This document shows positions 7,301 to 7,598 of a stretch of DNA of 7,598 nt, piece after piece. This stretch comes from Porphyrobacter sp. (GTDB lineage: Bacteria > Pseudomonadota > Alphaproteobacteria > Sphingomonadales > Sphingomonadaceae). Every line of letters begins with the position of its first letter. Within the stretch, counting starts at the first letter, position 1. The notes under the pieces were generated by a model that saw only the letters and a list, made by a program, of their open reading frames with translations, was not told where the DNA came from and ran no database searches. The position numbers and the translations under genes are program-made. The stretch is taken from the NCBI GenBank assembly GCA_014359685.1, contig JACIYY010000334.1, forward strand, positions 1 to 7,598. Direction: 5' to 3'.

Positions 7301-7376
7301 AGCCCGCACCGAGCAGCAGCGCTGCGGCGATTCGACGGGTGGCAGACGACCGCGCGGGCCGCATGGAATGCCGCAT
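4308..7376 (-). CDS. Oar-like TonB-dependent outer-membrane receptor with carboxypeptidase-regulatory-like N-terminal domain
   Basis: This 1022-residue receptor would import a ligand across the outer membrane using TonB-ExbB-ExbD energy. The order of parts is: signal peptide (1-41, cleavage after AHA-like VHA); carboxypeptidase-regulatory-like beta-sandwich (about 44-122, with DGRYNFASLRPGTYRLEI at 79-96); Ala/Pro/Gly linker (124-150); TonB-box-like ILVIGTR (155-161); plug (about 168-285, with TRIRGGAQSANSVNVFIDG at 209-227 and ITAVTRSGTNRFEGEGFFDY at 277-296); then a barrel of about 700 residues. Barrel hallmarks include IQDDWEVTERLTLNLGVRWDY (577-597) and LRMDVINVLDEANW (965-978), and the C-terminus ends in Phe (LTAGFSF), as outer-membrane beta-barrels do. 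The only two cysteines I see, Cys707 and Cys714, probably form a loop disulfide. The ATG at 7376 has GGAG 7 bases upstream. It is the first gene of a likely operon with the glucoamylase-family lipoprotein, which suggests an oligosaccharide ligand. The receptor class is secure; the ligand is inferred. Confidence 0.93.
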   Translation of the reverse strand: MRHSMRPARSSATRRIAAALLLGAGFGAITIGIAMPAPVHAQEVGASLRGRITGDSAIQQVTAIEVATGVSRTVQVGADGRYNFASLRPGTYRLEITTADGVRQTDEFDLQVAQNAVLDFDLGELAPGPAAGAEPAAPGAAPGAEAAGADSPNTILVIGTRLRTLEGAEVGDAVTRREIELLPQINRNFLAFADTAPGVQFITEDGGNTRIRGGAQSANSVNVFIDGISQKDYVLRGGITGQDTSPGNPFPQLAISEYRVLSSNYKAEFDQVSSVAITAVTRSGTNRFEGEGFFDYTNQDLRAARPSETEGPNPSGKVDSKEMQFGGALAGPIIPDTLFFFATYEGKRIDTPYTITPGAGLAASALPPEYQGYFGAAVDELKSDLYFGKLDFVPTDRDLFQLSVKYRDETSENGDDGPTAEEYFSVTEVEELRGVFRYERTNDNWINDFKVSYEDVSWAPTPTSFEPGFIFENGTNGRILAFGGGAGYQDKGQEGWTVQNDFTWTGTEGHTLKAGVKARWITLSTLEQNNFNPQYTFNAAFGDGFNDTRPYRLQFGALTGAGDPIVESDNFQFGIYIQDDWEVTERLTLNLGVRWDYEETPAYLDYVHDPASVAAVSPANYPNLVNADYDIRDFISTGREREAFTGAIQPRIGFSYEIDEEGRFVLFGGYGRSYDRSQFDFLQQEIQQGAYATRSFQFQNGDPLRDCQPLSSTCLVFDPVYLTQAGRDQLLAGLVIPSGGRELRFIDNDLKVPYSDQFSLGVRGRFDLLEVEVGYRHIQGRDIFTYLLGNRLPDGSFFPPDGPQNSPFGSAPPGWGSIIIGTNGGRTNEDAAHIKIDKRYTEFSPWSLTSTYTYMEAEENVPGGGQFFLDFPSAEVAPMVRSSGVPRHRWVTTGAVDTVAGFTVSGRLLVQSPEFIKGIYTPEQPPFARDVLGTVVDSGWIHQLDLALTKYIPLRFASETARLRLRMDVINVLDEANWTQFNGNANDTTRTADSPTIFGERTGFGTGGYPPRTLKLTAGFSF

Positions 7377-7381
7377 CTTTT

Positions 7382-7409
7382 CTCTCCCTCACGCCCCTCT
7401 CCCTCACGC
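7382..7409 (-). repeat. Duplicated 13-bp element carrying the receptor gene's Shine-Dalgarno
   Basis: On the minus strand GCGTGAGGGAGAG occurs twice, at 7409-7397 and 7394-7382, separated by two bases. The copy nearer the gene supplies GGAG (7387-7384), 7 bases before the receptor ATG at 7376. The upstream copy duplicates the ribosome-binding sequence without a start codon beside it. Confidence 0.6.
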
Positions 7410-7462
7410 GGGGTCGGGGCGGGCTGCATCGGTCGGCGCTGGACTCGGGCCGTTACCGCATC

Positions 7463-7492
7463 TTGTATCTGCTCTGTTAATGCCCGTATAGC
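7463..7492 (+). promoter_or_regulatory. Possible promoter for the plus-strand gene starting at 7574
   Basis: TTGTAT (7463-7468) and TATAGC (7487-7492) are separated by 18 bases, a sigma-70-like arrangement that would start transcription near 7499. The 197-bp gap 7377-7573 is the only place for promoters of both divergent genes. On the minus strand TTAACA (7482-7477) could be a -35 for the receptor gene, but I found no good -10 beside it. Confidence 0.3.
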
Positions 7493-7561
7493 CGGTGCTG
7501 AAGTGCGAATCCAAGGAGATACCGCCGCTTTCGCGGTGTCTGCGGCAGATTTGGCACAGTC

Positions 7562-7566
7562 GGGAG
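7562..7566 (+). promoter_or_regulatory. Ribosome binding site for the gene starting at 7574
   Basis: GGGAG lies 7 bases before ATG 7574-7576, supporting a real translation start at the right edge of the window. Confidence 0.55.
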
Positions 7567-7573
7567 AGCGGAC

Positions 7574-7598
7574 ATGAAGCGGCTTTGCGGTGCGCTCG
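7574..7598 (+). CDS. Start of an unidentified divergent gene (cut by the window edge)
   Basis: Only eight codons are visible: MKRLCGAL. The positively charged start followed by small and hydrophobic residues resembles the beginning of a signal peptide, so an exported product is possible. The start is supported by GGGAG at 7562-7566. The in-frame upstream sequence is open only back to a TGA at 7499-7501 and has no other start codon with a good ribosome site. The gene diverges from the TonB-dependent receptor, so it may belong to the same locus, but nothing here identifies it. Confidence 0.5.

Noticed and set aside
3552..7577. A plus-strand open frame of about 1340 codons antisense to the receptor and hydrolase genes
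   Set aside because: It is in register with both minus-strand genes (all three share codon phase), so its stops would need TTA, CTA or TCA codons on the minus strand, which GC-rich genes avoid. Its translation has no recognisable domain, while the minus-strand proteins are full-length family members.
1..7598. CRISPR arrays, insertion sequences, toxin-antitoxin or phage-defence genes
   Set aside because: No regularly spaced repeats, transposase motifs, terminal inverted repeats or defence-type domains were seen on either strand.

Overview
This is a GC-rich (roughly two-thirds G+C) window from a Gram-negative bacterium. The genome type looks like an alphaproteobacterium, most likely a sphingomonad. 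Three things point that way: a large TonB-dependent receptor with an Ala/Pro/Gly-rich periplasmic linker, a glucoamylase-family lipoprotein next to it, and near-absence of TTA/CTA/TCA codons. The taxonomic call is an inference from gene style, not from a marker gene.

Layout from left to right. (1) The 3' two-thirds of a plus-strand FAD-dependent ferredoxin reductase (1-711), cut by the window edge. (2) A minus-strand queG (686-1768), epoxyqueuosine reductase for tRNA queuosine. It is convergent with the reductase and overlaps it by 26 bp. (3) A divergent plus-strand msrB (1857-2348), a methionine-R-sulfoxide reductase with an export signal and lipobox, ending in a strong hairpin that spans its stop codon. 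(4) A minus-strand tRNA-Leu(UAA) (2386-2470) with encoded CCA. (5) A 235-bp palindrome-rich gap with no recognisable gene. (6) A minus-strand two-gene unit. A 1022-residue Oar-like TonB-dependent receptor (7376 to 4308) is followed, after 66 bp, by a 511-residue glucoamylase-family (PF10091/GH144-like) outer-membrane lipoprotein (4241 to 2706). (7) A 197-bp divergent regulatory region and the first eight codons of a plus-strand gene (7574 onward), cut by the right edge.

The left half is housekeeping: electron transfer, tRNA modification, oxidative repair and a tRNA. The right half is accessory and looks like a small glycan-uptake locus. The lipoprotein would cleave a glucan, plausibly a beta-1,2-glucan, at the cell surface or in the periplasm, and the receptor would import oligosaccharides using TonB energy. 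The gene that starts divergently at 7574 may belong to the same locus. Substrate and surface location are inferences. The roughly 4-kb open frame antisense to the right half is explained as an in-register shadow.
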